Part shown: positions 17,501 to 25,322 of the stretch, piece after piece
Layout: every line of letters starts with the position of its first letter
Position numbering within the stretch: position 1 is the first letter of the stretch
From: Anaerolineales bacterium
Lineage (GTDB): Bacteria; Chloroflexota; Anaerolineae; Aggregatilineales; UBA2796
Direction of reading: 5' to 3'
DNA length: 64,000 nt
Assembly (NCBI GenBank): GCA_015075625.1
Contig: JABTTZ010000003.1
Coordinates: 744,001-808,000, forward strand
Notes under the pieces: model-generated
Database searches by the model: none
The model's input: the letters and a program-made list of their open reading frames with translations, nothing else
Told to the model about the DNA's origin: nothing
Position numbers and translations under genes: made by a program

Positions 17501-18911
17501 GATATTGTCCCCGTTGTTCGCCCTGATATTCTTCAACGACAACATGGAAGTTTGTTCCCCCAAAGCCGAAGGCACTCACTCCAGCGCGGCGCGGCATTCC
17601 ATCACGAGTAATCCAGGGACGCGCTTCCGTGTTCAAATAAAGCGGCGAGTCTTGAATCCCCAATTTCGGATTTGGCTCACTGATGTTGATCATCGGCGGC
17701 AAGATTTTGTGATGGAGGGCGAGGACGATCTTGATTAAGCCCGCCGCACCTGCCGCCGCTTTCGTATGCCCAATCTGAGATTTCACACTACCGAGGGCGA
17801 TCCGCCCTTTGTGGGGGGTGAATTCCTTGAAAGTGCGGGCAATCGTCTGTGCCTCGGTCAGGTCGCCCGCCACCGTCCCCGTGCCGTGCGCCTCGATCAA
17901 GCCAACCGCATCGGGCGTGAAACCAGCATCGTCGTAGGCACGGCGTAGGGCGCGTTCTTGCCCCTCGCCACGCGGGGCGTAGATGCTCTTGTAGCGCCCA
18001 TCGCTGGATGTTCCAAGCCCTTTGATCACGGCGTAGATGCGATCCCCATCGCGTTCGGCATCTGCCAACCGCTTGAGGACAACCATCCCGACGCCCTCAC
18101 CCACCATCATCCCGCTCGATTCGGTGTCAAAGGGGCGCGGACGATCCCCCTTCGAGAAGGCGGGCGTCTTACTGAAGCACATATACATGAAGATGGAGTT
18201 GTCGGTATCAACCCCGCCGGTGATCATCATGTCGGCACGGTGGCTGACCAATTCCAGAACTGCCAAATTCACGGCACTTAGGGAACTGGCACAAGCGGCA
18301 TCAAGGACAGTATTCGTCCCGCCAAGGTCAAAGCGGTTGGCAACCCGCCCAGAGACAACATTCCCCAACGCGCCGGGGAAGGCGTTCTCCTCCCATTTGA
18401 CATATGCCGCCTTCATCTTTTCCACAATCACCGGAATATCGCCTTCCGGCACGCCCACGCTGCGCAGCACACGCATCCAAATGGGGTATTGCAAGCGGGA
18501 ATTGAGCGGGCTAATCAATTTTTGCCCGCCGCCCACCCCCAAGACAACACCCGTCCGCTCCCGAATGTGATCGGCGGCGTTCATGTAGCCGGCGTCAATG
18601 AGGGCATCCCGTGCCACGACAAGCGATATCAACTGGGAAGTATCAGTCACTTCCAGAATGTTCGGGGGCAGACCAAATTCCAGCGGATCGAAGTCAATTT
18701 CAGGGAGGAAGCCGCCGCGTTTACAGTAGGTCTTGTCAGGGGCGGTGGGGTCGGGATCATAATAGTCATCAATGCGCCAGTGGGTTTCCGGCACATCAAT
18801 GATGCTATCCACTTTCCGCAAGATATTATCCCAATAACTGGTGAGGTCAGGCGCTTGCGGGAAGACGGACGCCATACCAACGACGGCGATGGGATTCCGG
18901 TGTAATTTCAT
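14568..18911 (-). CDS. pfaA: PfaA-like PUFA/polyketide synthase: KS-MAT-ACP-ACP
   Basis: This 1447-residue multidomain synthase condenses malonyl units on acyl carrier domains. The ketosynthase (about 5-460) has the active-site Cys207 in DAACASSLS, EAHGTGT and the SQIGHTKAAAG His region. The malonyl-CoA:ACP transacylase (about 570-880) starts FPGQGSQY and carries GHSFGE. A Pro/Ala-rich linker leads to two acyl carrier domains with phosphopantetheine serines in DLGIDS (Ser1280, Ser1396). The order matches PfaA of PUFA synthases, which have two to nine ACPs, but the KR-DH part expected to follow is in other frames. The ORF ends at TAG 14568, one codon after a slippery heptamer. It is the first gene of the operon; no PfaD-type enoyl reductase is in the window. 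The product could be a long-chain PUFA or another polyketide-like lipid. Confidence 0.9.
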   Translation of the reverse strand: MKLHRNPIAVVGMASVFPQAPDLTSYWDNILRKVDSIIDVPETHWRIDDYYDPDPTAPDKTYCKRGGFLPEIDFDPLEFGLPPNILEVTDTSQLISLVVARDALIDAGYMNAADHIRERTGVVLGVGGGQKLISPLNSRLQYPIWMRVLRSVGVPEGDIPVIVEKMKAAYVKWEENAFPGALGNVVSGRVANRFDLGGTNTVLDAACASSLSAVNLAVLELVSHRADMMITGGVDTDNSIFMYMCFSKTPAFSKGDRPRPFDTESSGMMVGEGVGMVVLKRLADAERDGDRIYAVIKGLGTSSDGRYKSIYAPRGEGQERALRRAYDDAGFTPDAVGLIEAHGTGTVAGDLTEAQTIARTFKEFTPHKGRIALGSVKSQIGHTKAAAGAAGLIKIVLALHHKILPPMINISEPNPKLGIQDSPLYLNTEARPWITRDGMPRRAGVSAFGFGGTNFHVVVEEYQGEQRGQYRLNRAVQPIVIDAASPADLIREAEARIAALNAENAAQVYRELVTGKPDIPLNHARIGFAAATPIETAEMIKTALDMLRAKPDVEELTHPKGIYYRKFGLELNGRVVALFPGQGSQYVEMARELALNFPELRETFAALDGHFARDGAETLSDVVFPPPTFEEAVRNAQNDALQRTEYAQPAIGAVSAGMWRLLAKAGFKAHFLAGHSFGELSALWAAGALSDEDYFALVRARGKAMSPPAGPTFEAGTMIAVTGTPTQITALPAELGVFTGVRVANHNSSTQAVIAGAKSAVTSAAQHLGTKGYKTTPLQVSAAFHTPLVGHAHAPFAAAVRGVTFRRASVPVYANATGLPYSHEPATMQGMLADHILQAVQFRAQIENIYNDGGFVFVEVGPRSVLTNLVKDILGERPHRVVALNSSRQKDADRQFREGVAYLRVLGVKMGQIDPYMAAPPASLPKKKGMQVKIGGSNYISEKTRKASRDLMNDGWKLSLLSQTPTAPLPVNTVTPPPAKPAEEIPAKPVMETVTMTAPMTAPVIPEMKTAPIVNGSHAAYTQPSPSPIPAGDVLTTLERGITSFSAQQADMTRLQEQYLKHQAEAMSLFFQLVQNQATLAAQNPAPGVIDAVMKGIALFREQQAETLRAHESYIARQADQLNAYVEIIRAGYAALSGALAGGTPIAASTPPPLPIAAAIPVAPPMPIPPKAEAKPTPIPTPAIVSTPAVPAAPSMPPPAPTMEAKPTPMPAPVVVSPPAAAPVVAPVMVAPVAAAPIVNAGMAKALSEALLNVVSEKTGYPAETLELGMDIEADLGIDSIKRVEILGAMRDQFPELPQLKPEELAELRTLGQIVEYMNAHISGAVSVPSISTASVAASTAPLPTPNGYAVSAPANAGMAKALSEALLNVVSEKTGYPAETLELGMDIEADLGIDSIKRVEILGAMRDQFPELPQLKPEELAELRTLGQIVEYMNAHIGGGVPSPLH
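14589..15200 (-). repeat. Tandem duplicated ACP-coding repeats
   Basis: Two copies of about 249 bp (about 14592-14844 and 14946-15195) encode acyl carrier domains that are identical over about 83 residues, from NAGMAKAL to EYMNAHI. The DNA copies differ only at scattered, apparently synonymous positions. Identical protein with silent divergence indicates purifying selection or gene conversion after duplication. Confidence 0.85.
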
Positions 18912-19171
18912 CGGTTACAATATACTCCAACATTGCCCATGCAGGGTGCGGCGGGCGGGTGTTCATCTGAGGGGTATAAACCCCGTATTGATCTATTCGT
19001 TCTGATGAGGCGATCTGTACCGCACAATCTTAGCCGGAATCGCGCCCCTTTTACAGGGGCAAGCCACATCGATTGTATTAGGACTTGCGCCATTGAACGT
19101 GTTTCCCCTGTGTTCATCGAAAAGGGCAACTTGCGAGGAACGCGGACAAGGGCGTAACGCCTATCACGTAT
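18912..19171 (-). other. Upstream region of the Pfa operon, no gene seen
   Basis: About 260 bp separate the Pfa operon from the upstream lipoprotein gene and its terminator. No coding potential or structured RNA was recognised. The operon promoter should lie here, but no convincing -35/-10 pair was found. Confidence 0.4.
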
Positions 19172-19210
19172 AAAAAACGCCCCCATCTTTTCTAAAGACG
19201 GGGGCGTTTT
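19172..19210 (-). terminator. Rho-independent terminator of the lipoprotein gene
   Basis: A perfect 11-bp inverted repeat (AAAACGCCCCC / GGGGGCGTTTT) with an inner TCTTT/AAAGA stem lies 34 bp after the solute-binding protein gene. On the minus strand it ends GGGGGCG followed by six T residues, a classical intrinsic terminator. It isolates the Pfa operon from this gene. Confidence 0.9.
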
Positions 19211-19243
19211 ACTATCGGCTAGTCGTAGTCAGACAGACTGCGT

Positions 19244-20662
19244 TTACGGCTTGACGCCAACGCTGCCCTTGCGGAATTCCTTCACGGGCGCATCACCGAG
19301 GTACTTCTTGTAGATGTCCTCATAGGTACCGTCTTTGATCACTTCCTCAAGCGCGGCGTTCACCTTGTCGATCAGTTCTGTGCATTCCAAGCGCATGGCA
19401 ATCCCATAGTATTCCACCGTAAAGGGATCGCCCGTCACGACGAGATCACGCTCTGGACGGTTCAGGATCAACGTCAGCGAGACGACGTTATCGTTCACCA
19501 CTGCGTCCACGTCTTTGTTCGCCAACGCTGCGAATGCTTCGGGAGCAGTCTGGTATTCCTTGATTGTCACATCCTTGATGTTTTTGGCGGCTTCCGCACC
19601 TGTCGTCCCAAGTTGGACCCCAATCGTCTTGCCAGCCAAATCACCAACGACTTTGATCGTCTCGGCGTCTGCTGTCCGCACGATGATCACTTGTCCGGCG
19701 GCGAAGTACGGATTCGAGAAGGCAACTGTTTTCTGTCGTTCCTCGGTGATCGTCGCAGCGCTGATGACGAGATCAAACTGACCAGCGGCGAGATTGATGA
19801 AGATCGGGTCAAATGCGGCGTTCTCGTATTTCAACGTGAAGCCAGCCTTCGCACCGATGGCATTCAACAAATCAATGTCGAACCCTTCAATCACGTTCGT
19901 CGTCGTGTTGATGTTCTCAAAAGGCGGGTAGGCGGCGTCTGTGCCGACGACCAATTCACCTGTTGAGCGGCAAGCTGTCGCAGGGGCAGCTACCGTCGGG
20001 GCGCTTGCCGCTGCTGTTTTACGGGCGGCGGCTGTTGCCGTTGCATATTCGATGATCTTCGTTCCGGCAGCATTCAAGGTCGGCTCGTAGATCGAAGTGG
20101 TCGCTGTTGCTGTCGGCGGGACGGGCGTTGCTGTCGGCGGGACAGGCGTTTCTGTCGGCGGGACGGGCGTTTCTGTCGGCGGGACGGGCGTTGCTGTCGG
20201 CGGGACGGGCGTTTCTGTCGGCGGGACAGGCGTATTCGACGCCACAACCGCTACCTCGGTTGGCTTTTCGGTGGGCTTCTCCGTTGCCTTCTCAGTGGGG
20301 GCGCTTGTTGCTTCCACAGTGGGCGCACTCACTGGCTCGGTTGCCTTCTCAGTGGGGACGCTTGTTGCTTCCACAGTGGGCGCACTCACTGGCTCGGTTG
20401 CCGCCTCAGTGGGGGCGCTTGTTGCTTCCACAGTGGGCGCACTCACTGGCTCGGTTGCCGCCTCAGTGGGGGCAGCGGTTGCCGCCGTTGTCGGGGCTGT
20501 CGTTGCTGCTTCCGTAGGAACTTCCGTTGGAGTAGCCGTTGCTGCTTCCGCCGTTGCTGTTGGACGGGGTGTCACTGTCGGGGCGGGGCTACCGCAGCCG
20601 GTGACGATCAGGGCAAAGGCTGCTACCAAAAGCAGCATGAGTGAATAACGTTTCTGATGCAT
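19244..20662 (-). CDS. Amino-acid ABC transporter substrate-binding lipoprotein with repeat linker
   Basis: This is a 472-residue extracytoplasmic solute-binding protein of the family 3 (polar amino acid) type. The N-terminal signal has hydrophobic [11 protein letters not shown] and lipobox TGCGSP, so Cys23 should be lipidated. Residues about 28-185 are low-complexity Thr/Pro/Ala/Glu repeats. The binding domain (about 230-460) starts [18 protein letters not shown] and has [46 protein letters not shown] and YYGIAMR, matching SBP_bac_3. The long repeated linker is unusual and probably lifts the domain away from the membrane. No permease or ATPase gene is adjacent, so it is an orphan component. 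The gene ends at a strong terminator. Confidence 0.9.
   Translation of the reverse strand: MHQKRYSLMLLLVAAFALIVTGCGSPAPTVTPRPTATAEAATATPTEVPTEAATTAPTTAATAAPTEAATEPVSAPTVEATSAPTEAATEPVSAPTVEATSVPTEKATEPVSAPTVEATSAPTEKATEKPTEKPTEVAVVASNTPVPPTETPVPPTATPVPPTETPVPPTETPVPPTATPVPPTATATTSIYEPTLNAAGTKIIEYATATAAARKTAAASAPTVAAPATACRSTGELVVGTDAAYPPFENINTTTNVIEGFDIDLLNAIGAKAGFTLKYENAAFDPIFINLAAGQFDLVISAATITEERQKTVAFSNPYFAAGQVIIVRTADAETIKVVGDLAGKTIGVQLGTTGAEAAKNIKDVTIKEYQTAPEAFAALANKDVDAVVNDNVVSLTLILNRPERDLVVTGDPFTVEYYGIAMRLECTELIDKVNAALEEVIKDGTYEDIYKKYLGDAPVKEFRKGSVGVKP
20107..20510 (-). repeat. In-frame coding tandem repeats in lipoprotein linker
   Basis: Two repeat arrays lie inside the lipoprotein gene. 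One has six units of 21 bp encoding PVPPTET or PVPPTAT (about 20107-20235). The other has about three and a half units of 57 bp encoding variants of [19 protein letters not shown] (about 20285-20490). Unit lengths are multiples of three, so copy-number change would keep the frame. Confidence 0.85.
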
Positions 20663-20737
20663 GTATTGTCCCCCTCAATGAATCACGTTCGAAGAAAGGC
20701 GTAGACGCCCCTTATCTAACATACCAAGCTATGTTTG

Positions 20738-21598
20738 TCAATCTTTTGCTTGTGCTGATGCTGACTCCCCCCGAAATTTTGCTAATGCTTCGTCTACAGT
20801 GAGCAGCTTTGTTTTCAGGACAAGCTGTGCCTTGCTCACATCGAGCGTCAGATCGGCAGGGCGTCCGGTGGATTCAGCCGAGATTGCCTCAATGTAACGT
20901 TCAGGATCGTAATCAAACGCTTCGAGTATCTTCCAGCCTAGCTCTAGGCGGGTGATCGATTCTGCCCCAGCAACATTCAAAATCCCTTTAACAATGCTTT
21001 CGCCAAGCTCCAGAAGTGCCTCGGCAAGGGTTTCCGTCCAAATTGGACAGCGGTATTCATCGCTGAATAATTTCACCCGCTCGCCCTTCTGAATACGCTC
21101 CAACATCCAATCCACCTGTTTATTGCCTGCTACAAAATCGTAGATCAGGCTGGTGCGTACTACGGTATCGGCAACGCCCTCCATCTCCGCCTTTGCCAAG
21201 CCGTAGGTCGAAAGCGGGGAGGGTGGATCGTCGTCCTTGTAAGGGGCTTTCGTCCCATCAAAAATCATGTCCGTAGAAAGGAAAATCAACCGTGTTGTTT
21301 TGGGGCAGAGATCGCGGAGGTTAAACGCCGTCGTCAGGATGCTCCCTCGCAAATTTGGCGTATTCAGCGGTGGGACTGCCGTATGAAAGACGACATCCGG
21401 CTGCACCTCGTCTAGAAGGGCAGCCAACGCCTCCCGATCTGTGAGGTCAATCTTTGCTGGCGTCCCCGCGACAATTCGTTCCGGGCGGGTGAGGTAGGTT
21501 GCCGTCACCGCATAGCCCACCGCCGCCGCTTTACGGCAAAGTGTCCCCCCTAAATCCCCACTTCCCCCCGTCACCAAAACTTTTTTTCCTGCCGTCAC
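20738..21598 (-). CDS. RmlD-like sugar-nucleotide reductase (extended SDR)
   Basis: This 286-residue protein resembles dTDP-4-dehydrorhamnose reductase (RmlD) and related NAD(P)-dependent SDR proteins. It starts KVLVTGGSGDLGGTL (Rossmann loop) and has the DLTD strand, PDVVFHTAVPP, FLSTDMIFDGT and the catalytic Tyr/Lys in STYGLAKAEME. The C-terminal half has YRCPIWTETLAEALLE and GILNVAGAESITRLELG, typical of RmlD-type substrate domains. The expected role is reduction of a 4-keto sugar nucleotide, or a related methionine-adenosyltransferase-beta-like function. It lies 24 bp downstream of rnc on the same strand and is probably co-transcribed. No other dTDP-rhamnose genes are nearby, so the substrate is uncertain. 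Confidence 0.8.
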   Translation of the reverse strand: MTAGKKVLVTGGSGDLGGTLCRKAAAVGYAVTATYLTRPERIVAGTPAKIDLTDREALAALLDEVQPDVVFHTAVPPLNTPNLRGSILTTAFNLRDLCPKTTRLIFLSTDMIFDGTKAPYKDDDPPSPLSTYGLAKAEMEGVADTVVRTSLIYDFVAGNKQVDWMLERIQKGERVKLFSDEYRCPIWTETLAEALLELGESIVKGILNVAGAESITRLELGWKILEAFDYDPERYIEAISAESTGRPADLTLDVSKAQLVLKTKLLTVDEALAKFRGESASAQAKD

Positions 21599-21622
21599 GT
21601 CTGCGCGTCCTTACGTTGGAGC

Positions 21623-22366
21623 CTAATTGGAGTCCCTCAATTGTAACGCAGCCAATGCCGCTTTCGCCGCCATCATTGCTGCTGCTTGTTTGCTGCGCCC
21701 TTTTCCTGCACCCCAGAATTCGCCTTGCACAAAAATATGGCAAGTGAATTCTGGGGCATGTTCTGACCCTTCTATAGCGACTTCGCGGTATTCGGGCAGC
21801 ACGCCCCACCGTCTTTGCACCCATTCCTGAAGGGTACTGCGTGGGTCTTTTAGCCCTTCATCGTGGAGTGCCGCGACGGGTGTTGCCTCAAAGAGAGGGC
21901 GGAGGAATTGGCGCACCGCCGCCAACCCTTGATCAAGGTACAGCGCGGCAAGGATCGCTTCAAAGGCGCTGCTGAGGTTGCGCGGGCGCTTTCGCCCTTC
22001 ATTTTTTACCTCGCCCTTCCCCATCAGAAGCATCGTCCCCAACTCAAACTGCTCGGCAAAGGTGGCAAGACGTTCATTGCGGACGATACCCGTCCGCAGT
22101 TCGGTAAGCGTCCCCTCACGGGCGAGAGGCAACCGTTCGTGCAGCCATTCTGCCGCCAGCAGATACAAGACGGCATCACCGAGGAATTCCAAGCGCTGGT
22201 TATCAGCGAGTGTTGTTTGAGTGTCCTCATTGGTATAGGATTTATGAACAAGCGCTTCTTGCAACCAGCGCAGATCGCGGAAAGTCAGTCCTAAGCGGGC
22301 AGCAAAGGCGGGAAGCTGCCTCGTTAATTCATCGGGCGAAGTGGGTGAGGTGTAGGGCATGTCCAT
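21623..22366 (-). CDS. rnc: Ribonuclease III
   Basis: RNase III cleaves double-stranded RNA in rRNA processing and mRNA decay. The 247-residue protein has the catalytic domain with signature NQRLEFLGDAVL (residues about 60-71) and a C-terminal dsRNA-binding domain (about 170-240: DPRSTLQEWVQRR... GRSKQAAAMMAAKAAL). The second metal-binding motif, usually (A/C)D-x-x-E, reads LSSAFEAIL: the Glu is kept but the preceding Asp (E. coli Asp114) is Ser. This may be a lineage feature. A start at ATG 22366 (MDMPYTS) is used; Met 3 is an alternative. The gene is divergent from uvrB across 235 bp and leads into the RmlD-like gene. Confidence 0.93.
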   Translation of the reverse strand: MDMPYTSPTSPDELTRQLPAFAARLGLTFRDLRWLQEALVHKSYTNEDTQTTLADNQRLEFLGDAVLYLLAAEWLHERLPLAREGTLTELRTGIVRNERLATFAEQFELGTMLLMGKGEVKNEGRKRPRNLSSAFEAILAALYLDQGLAAVRQFLRPLFEATPVAALHDEGLKDPRSTLQEWVQRRWGVLPEYREVAIEGSEHAPEFTCHIFVQGEFWGAGKGRSKQAAAMMAAKAALAALQLRDSN

Positions 22367-22601
22367 TCAGATCAGTAGGGCTTAGGGATTCCTCAACGAT
22401 GTGTCAACACTATACCATTGGGAAAAAGATGTAGGCAAGCCGCAGGCTGAGTCCTATGGCGGGTTAGGGGTTTGCCGCGCACTCTCTGCCCTCTCATCAT
22501 CTTGATCGTCAGCAAACGATGCGCCGGGGTTTCCTCTTGCCAGAACCTTTTTTGTTCGATAAAATAAAACATTCGTTCGGCGTTCAGAGGAGCGGGAGTG
22601 T

Positions 22602-24668
22602 ATGTCGCCCAATCGTTTTGAACTGGTGTCCGATTACAAACCCACTGGCGACCAACCACAAGCGATCACCACGCTGGTGCAGGGTCTTGAGCAGAACTTA
22701 AAACATCAAATTTTGCTAGGGGCGACAGGGACTGGCAAAACCTATACGATTGCCAATGTAGTTGCCGAGGTGAACCGCCCCACCCTGATCCTTGCCCATA
22801 ATAAAACGCTGGCGGCGCAGCTTTATGCCGAGTTCAAAGAGTTCTTCCCGCGCAACGCCGTTGAGTATTTTGTCAGTTACTATGATTACTACCAACCAGA
22901 AGCATATGTCCCCCGTCTTGATCTTTACGTTGAGAAGGAATCCGACATCAACGAGGAGATTGAACGGCTGCGTTTGGCATCGGCAGTGGCGTTGCTGACG
23001 CGGCGCGATGTGTTGATTGTTGCCTCCGTATCGTGCATCTACGGCTTTGGTAGCCCTCAGGCGTGGGAGCGATCCATCCTCCCTGTCCGCGTTGGGCAGA
23101 CGATTCGCCGTAACGATTTTCTCCGCGATCTCGTTGATATTCTCTACCAGCGCAACGACCTTGATCCCAAACGCGGTTCGTTCCGCGTGCGGGGCGATAC
23201 ACTCGAAATTTTCCCCGCCTACACAGAAACTGCCTACCGTATCGCCCTCTTTGGCGATGAGGTCGAACGGATTGTCCACTACGACCCGCTGACGGGCGAA
23301 ATCCTCGAAGACCTTGAGGAATACAAAATCTTTCCGGCACGCGCCTATGTGACCGAGGAGGAGACGCTGAAACACGCCATCCGCGATATTGAGGTTGAGC
23401 TAGACGAACGGCTTGCCGAATTGGAGCGAGAAGGGAAACTGCTTGAGGCACAACGACTCAAGCAGCGGACGCTCTACGATTTAGAGATGCTGCGCGAGAT
23501 TGGCACATGCAGCGGTGTCGAGAATTATAGCCGCCACTTTGACCGCCGTGCGGTGGGATCGCCGCCCTACTGCTTGCTTGATTACTTCCCCGAAGATTAC
23601 CTTCTGGTCATTGATGAGAGTCATATTTCTGTCCCGCAAGTGCGCGGGATGTACAGTGGGGATCGTTCGCGCAAGACGACGCTTGTTGATTATGGCTTTC
23701 GCCTTCCCTGTGCGTTGGATAACCGCCCCCTAAACTTCGAGGAATTCGAGGCGCGTTCGGGGCAAATCATCTATACGAGTGCCACCCCCGGACCTTACGA
23801 GTACCAACATCAGGAGCAGATTGCCCAACAGGTGATCCGCCCCACCGGAATCGTTGATCCACAGGTGAATGTCCGTCCCATCGAGGGGCAGGTCGATAAC
23901 CTTCTCAAAGAGATCAGCGCCCGCGTTGTGAAGGGCGAGCGCACTCTTGTGACGACCCTCACCAAACGCATGGCGGAAGACCTCAGCGAATACCTCACCG
24001 AGATGGGGATTCGCGTTCACTACCTCCACAGTGAAATCGACACAATTCAACGGATTGAGATTCTGCGTGATCTGCGCCTCGGCGTTTATGATGTTGTGGT
24101 CGGGATCAACCTTTTGCGGGAAGGGTTGGATTTGCCCGAAGTCTCCCTTGTGGCAATTTTGGATGCTGACAAAGAGGGCTTCTTGCGTTCGGATACCTCC
24201 CTCATCCAAACGATTGGACGGGCGGCACGCCATGTGAACGGGCAAGTGATTATGTACGCAGATCGCATGACGGACTCTATGAGGCGGGCACTGGAAGAAA
24301 CAACCCGTCGGCGGGCGATCCAAGAGGCATACAATCAAGAACACGGCATCACCCCCCAGACGATCATCAAAGAGGTGCGCGATCTGACAGACCGCGTGAA
24401 GGCACAAGTTGCCGAGAGCGACCAGCGGGCAAAAGACAGCGATCAAGACATTCAGCCGCAAGACCTCTCCAAAGCCGAACTCGATAAGCTGGTTCGGGAG
24501 TTGGAAAAAGCGATGAAGCAAGCGGCGAAAGACTTGGAATTCGAGAAAGCCGCCGCCCTGCGGGATCAGGTCATCGAACTACGGCGGATCATGGTACTCA
24601 AAGCCGACGATGAATCCTTGCAGGCTGTTGGCGCAGCGAACGATTTGTTTGATGGAGTCGAAGAGTGA
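22602..24668 (+). CDS. uvrB: UvrABC excinuclease subunit B
   Basis: UvrB is the damage-verifying helicase-like subunit of nucleotide excision repair, loaded by UvrA and recruiting UvrC. The 688-residue protein is full length. Visible features are [10 protein letters not shown] (Walker A), the beta-hairpin region [20 protein letters not shown] (Walker B), MYSGDRSRK, the [10 protein letters not shown] helicase motif, [23 protein letters not shown], and a C-terminal UVR motif ([23 protein letters not shown] split over residues about 630-655) that contacts UvrC. ATG 22602 is preceded by GAGGAGCGGG. uvrC is in the same window at 48217-50100 but not linked. A palindromic element follows directly after the stop. 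Confidence 0.97.
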   Translation: MSPNRFELVSDYKPTGDQPQAITTLVQGLEQNLKHQILLGATGTGKTYTIANVVAEVNRPTLILAHNKTLAAQLYAEFKEFFPRNAVEYFVSYYDYYQPEAYVPRLDLYVEKESDINEEIERLRLASAVALLTRRDVLIVASVSCIYGFGSPQAWERSILPVRVGQTIRRNDFLRDLVDILYQRNDLDPKRGSFRVRGDTLEIFPAYTETAYRIALFGDEVERIVHYDPLTGEILEDLEEYKIFPARAYVTEEETLKHAIRDIEVELDERLAELEREGKLLEAQRLKQRTLYDLEMLREIGTCSGVENYSRHFDRRAVGSPPYCLLDYFPEDYLLVIDESHISVPQVRGMYSGDRSRKTTLVDYGFRLPCALDNRPLNFEEFEARSGQIIYTSATPGPYEYQHQEQIAQQVIRPTGIVDPQVNVRPIEGQVDNLLKEISARVVKGERTLVTTLTKRMAEDLSEYLTEMGIRVHYLHSEIDTIQRIEILRDLRLGVYDVVVGINLLREGLDLPEVSLVAILDADKEGFLRSDTSLIQTIGRAARHVNGQVIMYADRMTDSMRRALEETTRRRAIQEAYNQEHGITPQTIIKEVRDLTDRVKAQVAESDQRAKDSDQDIQPQDLSKAELDKLVRELEKAMKQAAKDLEFEKAAALRDQVIELRRIMVLKADDESLQAVGAANDLFDGVEE

Positions 24669-24671
24669 CGT

Positions 24672-24700
24672 ACTCCCCATGCCTTCAGGCAGGGATTTTA
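24672..24700. repeat. Short palindrome resembling an IS200/IS605 end
   Basis: Seven bases after uvrB lies a hairpin with TGCCT/AGGCA flanked by CCC/GGG (24676-24694). It is imperfect and loops at TC. The shape and wording (CCCCATGCCTTCAGGC) resemble transposon-end hairpins of IS200/IS605-type elements. No transposase is adjacent. It may serve as the uvrB terminator. Confidence 0.4.
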
Positions 24701-24733
24701 CGGTGTAAACAGATAAATTAGGAGACAGGATGT

Positions 24734-25258
24734 ATGACCACCACACTTGATAAAGCCACCGCACAAGCAAACCTAAAAGTAGGACGGGCGCGGCTGTGGG
24801 CATTTATTGATGCCCTTCCCCCCGCCGCGTTCACCGCCAAACATGATCCGGCGGGCTGGCGTATCCAAGATCACCTGATCCATCTTGCCCTGTGGGAAAA
24901 GAGCTTCGTGGCGATGCTTCGCCGTGAACCGCGCTTTCCGGCGATGGGCATTGATGAAGAATGGCTGAAATCGCTTGGGAACCCCCCCAACACCGATGAT
25001 CTAATTAACGATGTCTTGTTTAAGGCGCACCGCGATAAAACAACGGCGGAAGTCCTCGCCACCTTACGCGCTGAGCAAGCGGCGCTTGATGCGGCGCTTG
25101 ATGCCCTCAGCGATGAGGAATTGCAGCGCGATTTCGATTACTTCCAACCTCACCTTGCCCCCTCTGGGGCAAGCAGCAAGCCAACGATTCTACGCATCAG
25201 CGGCTACACCTATGAACACTACGACGAGCATATCCCCTGGATGCAGGCGTTGCTCTAG
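24734..25258 (+). CDS. DinB-like / ClbS-DfsB-type four-helix bundle protein
   Basis: This 174-residue protein fits the DinB-like four-helix-bundle superfamily. Features are an N-terminal helix, then GWRIQDHLIHLALWE around residues 38-52 and YEHYDEHIPWM at the C-terminus. The His residues of DHLIH and HYDEH lie where DinB-type proteins bind a divalent metal. The W-x-x-x-D-H-L pattern is also that of DUF1706/ClbS-like proteins. Members include thiol-dependent transferases and proteins that protect against genotoxins; the substrate here is unknown. A good ribosome binding site (GGAGACAGG) precedes the ATG. It stands alone between uvrB and the convergent S41 protease genes. The proximity to uvrB may be incidental. 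Confidence 0.7.
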   Translation: MTTTLDKATAQANLKVGRARLWAFIDALPPAAFTAKHDPAGWRIQDHLIHLALWEKSFVAMLRREPRFPAMGIDEEWLKSLGNPPNTDDLINDVLFKAHRDKTTAEVLATLRAEQAALDAALDALSDEELQRDFDYFQPHLAPSGASSKPTILRISGYTYEHYDEHIPWMQALL

Positions 25259-25271
25259 CTCTGATCCTATC

Positions 25272-25296
25272 CCCCTCAGTCCAAATGATTGAGGGG
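25272..25296. terminator. Hairpin between convergent genes
   Basis: CCCCTCA (25272-25278) pairs with TGAGGGG (25290-25296) across an 11-nt loop. It sits between the DinB-like gene and the convergent S41 protease, in a position to terminate both. The T-run is weak. Confidence 0.5.
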
Positions 25297-25322
25297 AACA
25301 GCCATTTCCCACACCCGCCGGA

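Noticed and set aside
20097-20648. A 183-residue Val/Gly-rich open frame on the plus strand
   Set aside because: It is the antisense shadow of the tandem repeats in the lipoprotein gene; the minus-strand frame has the signal peptide, lipobox and binding domain.
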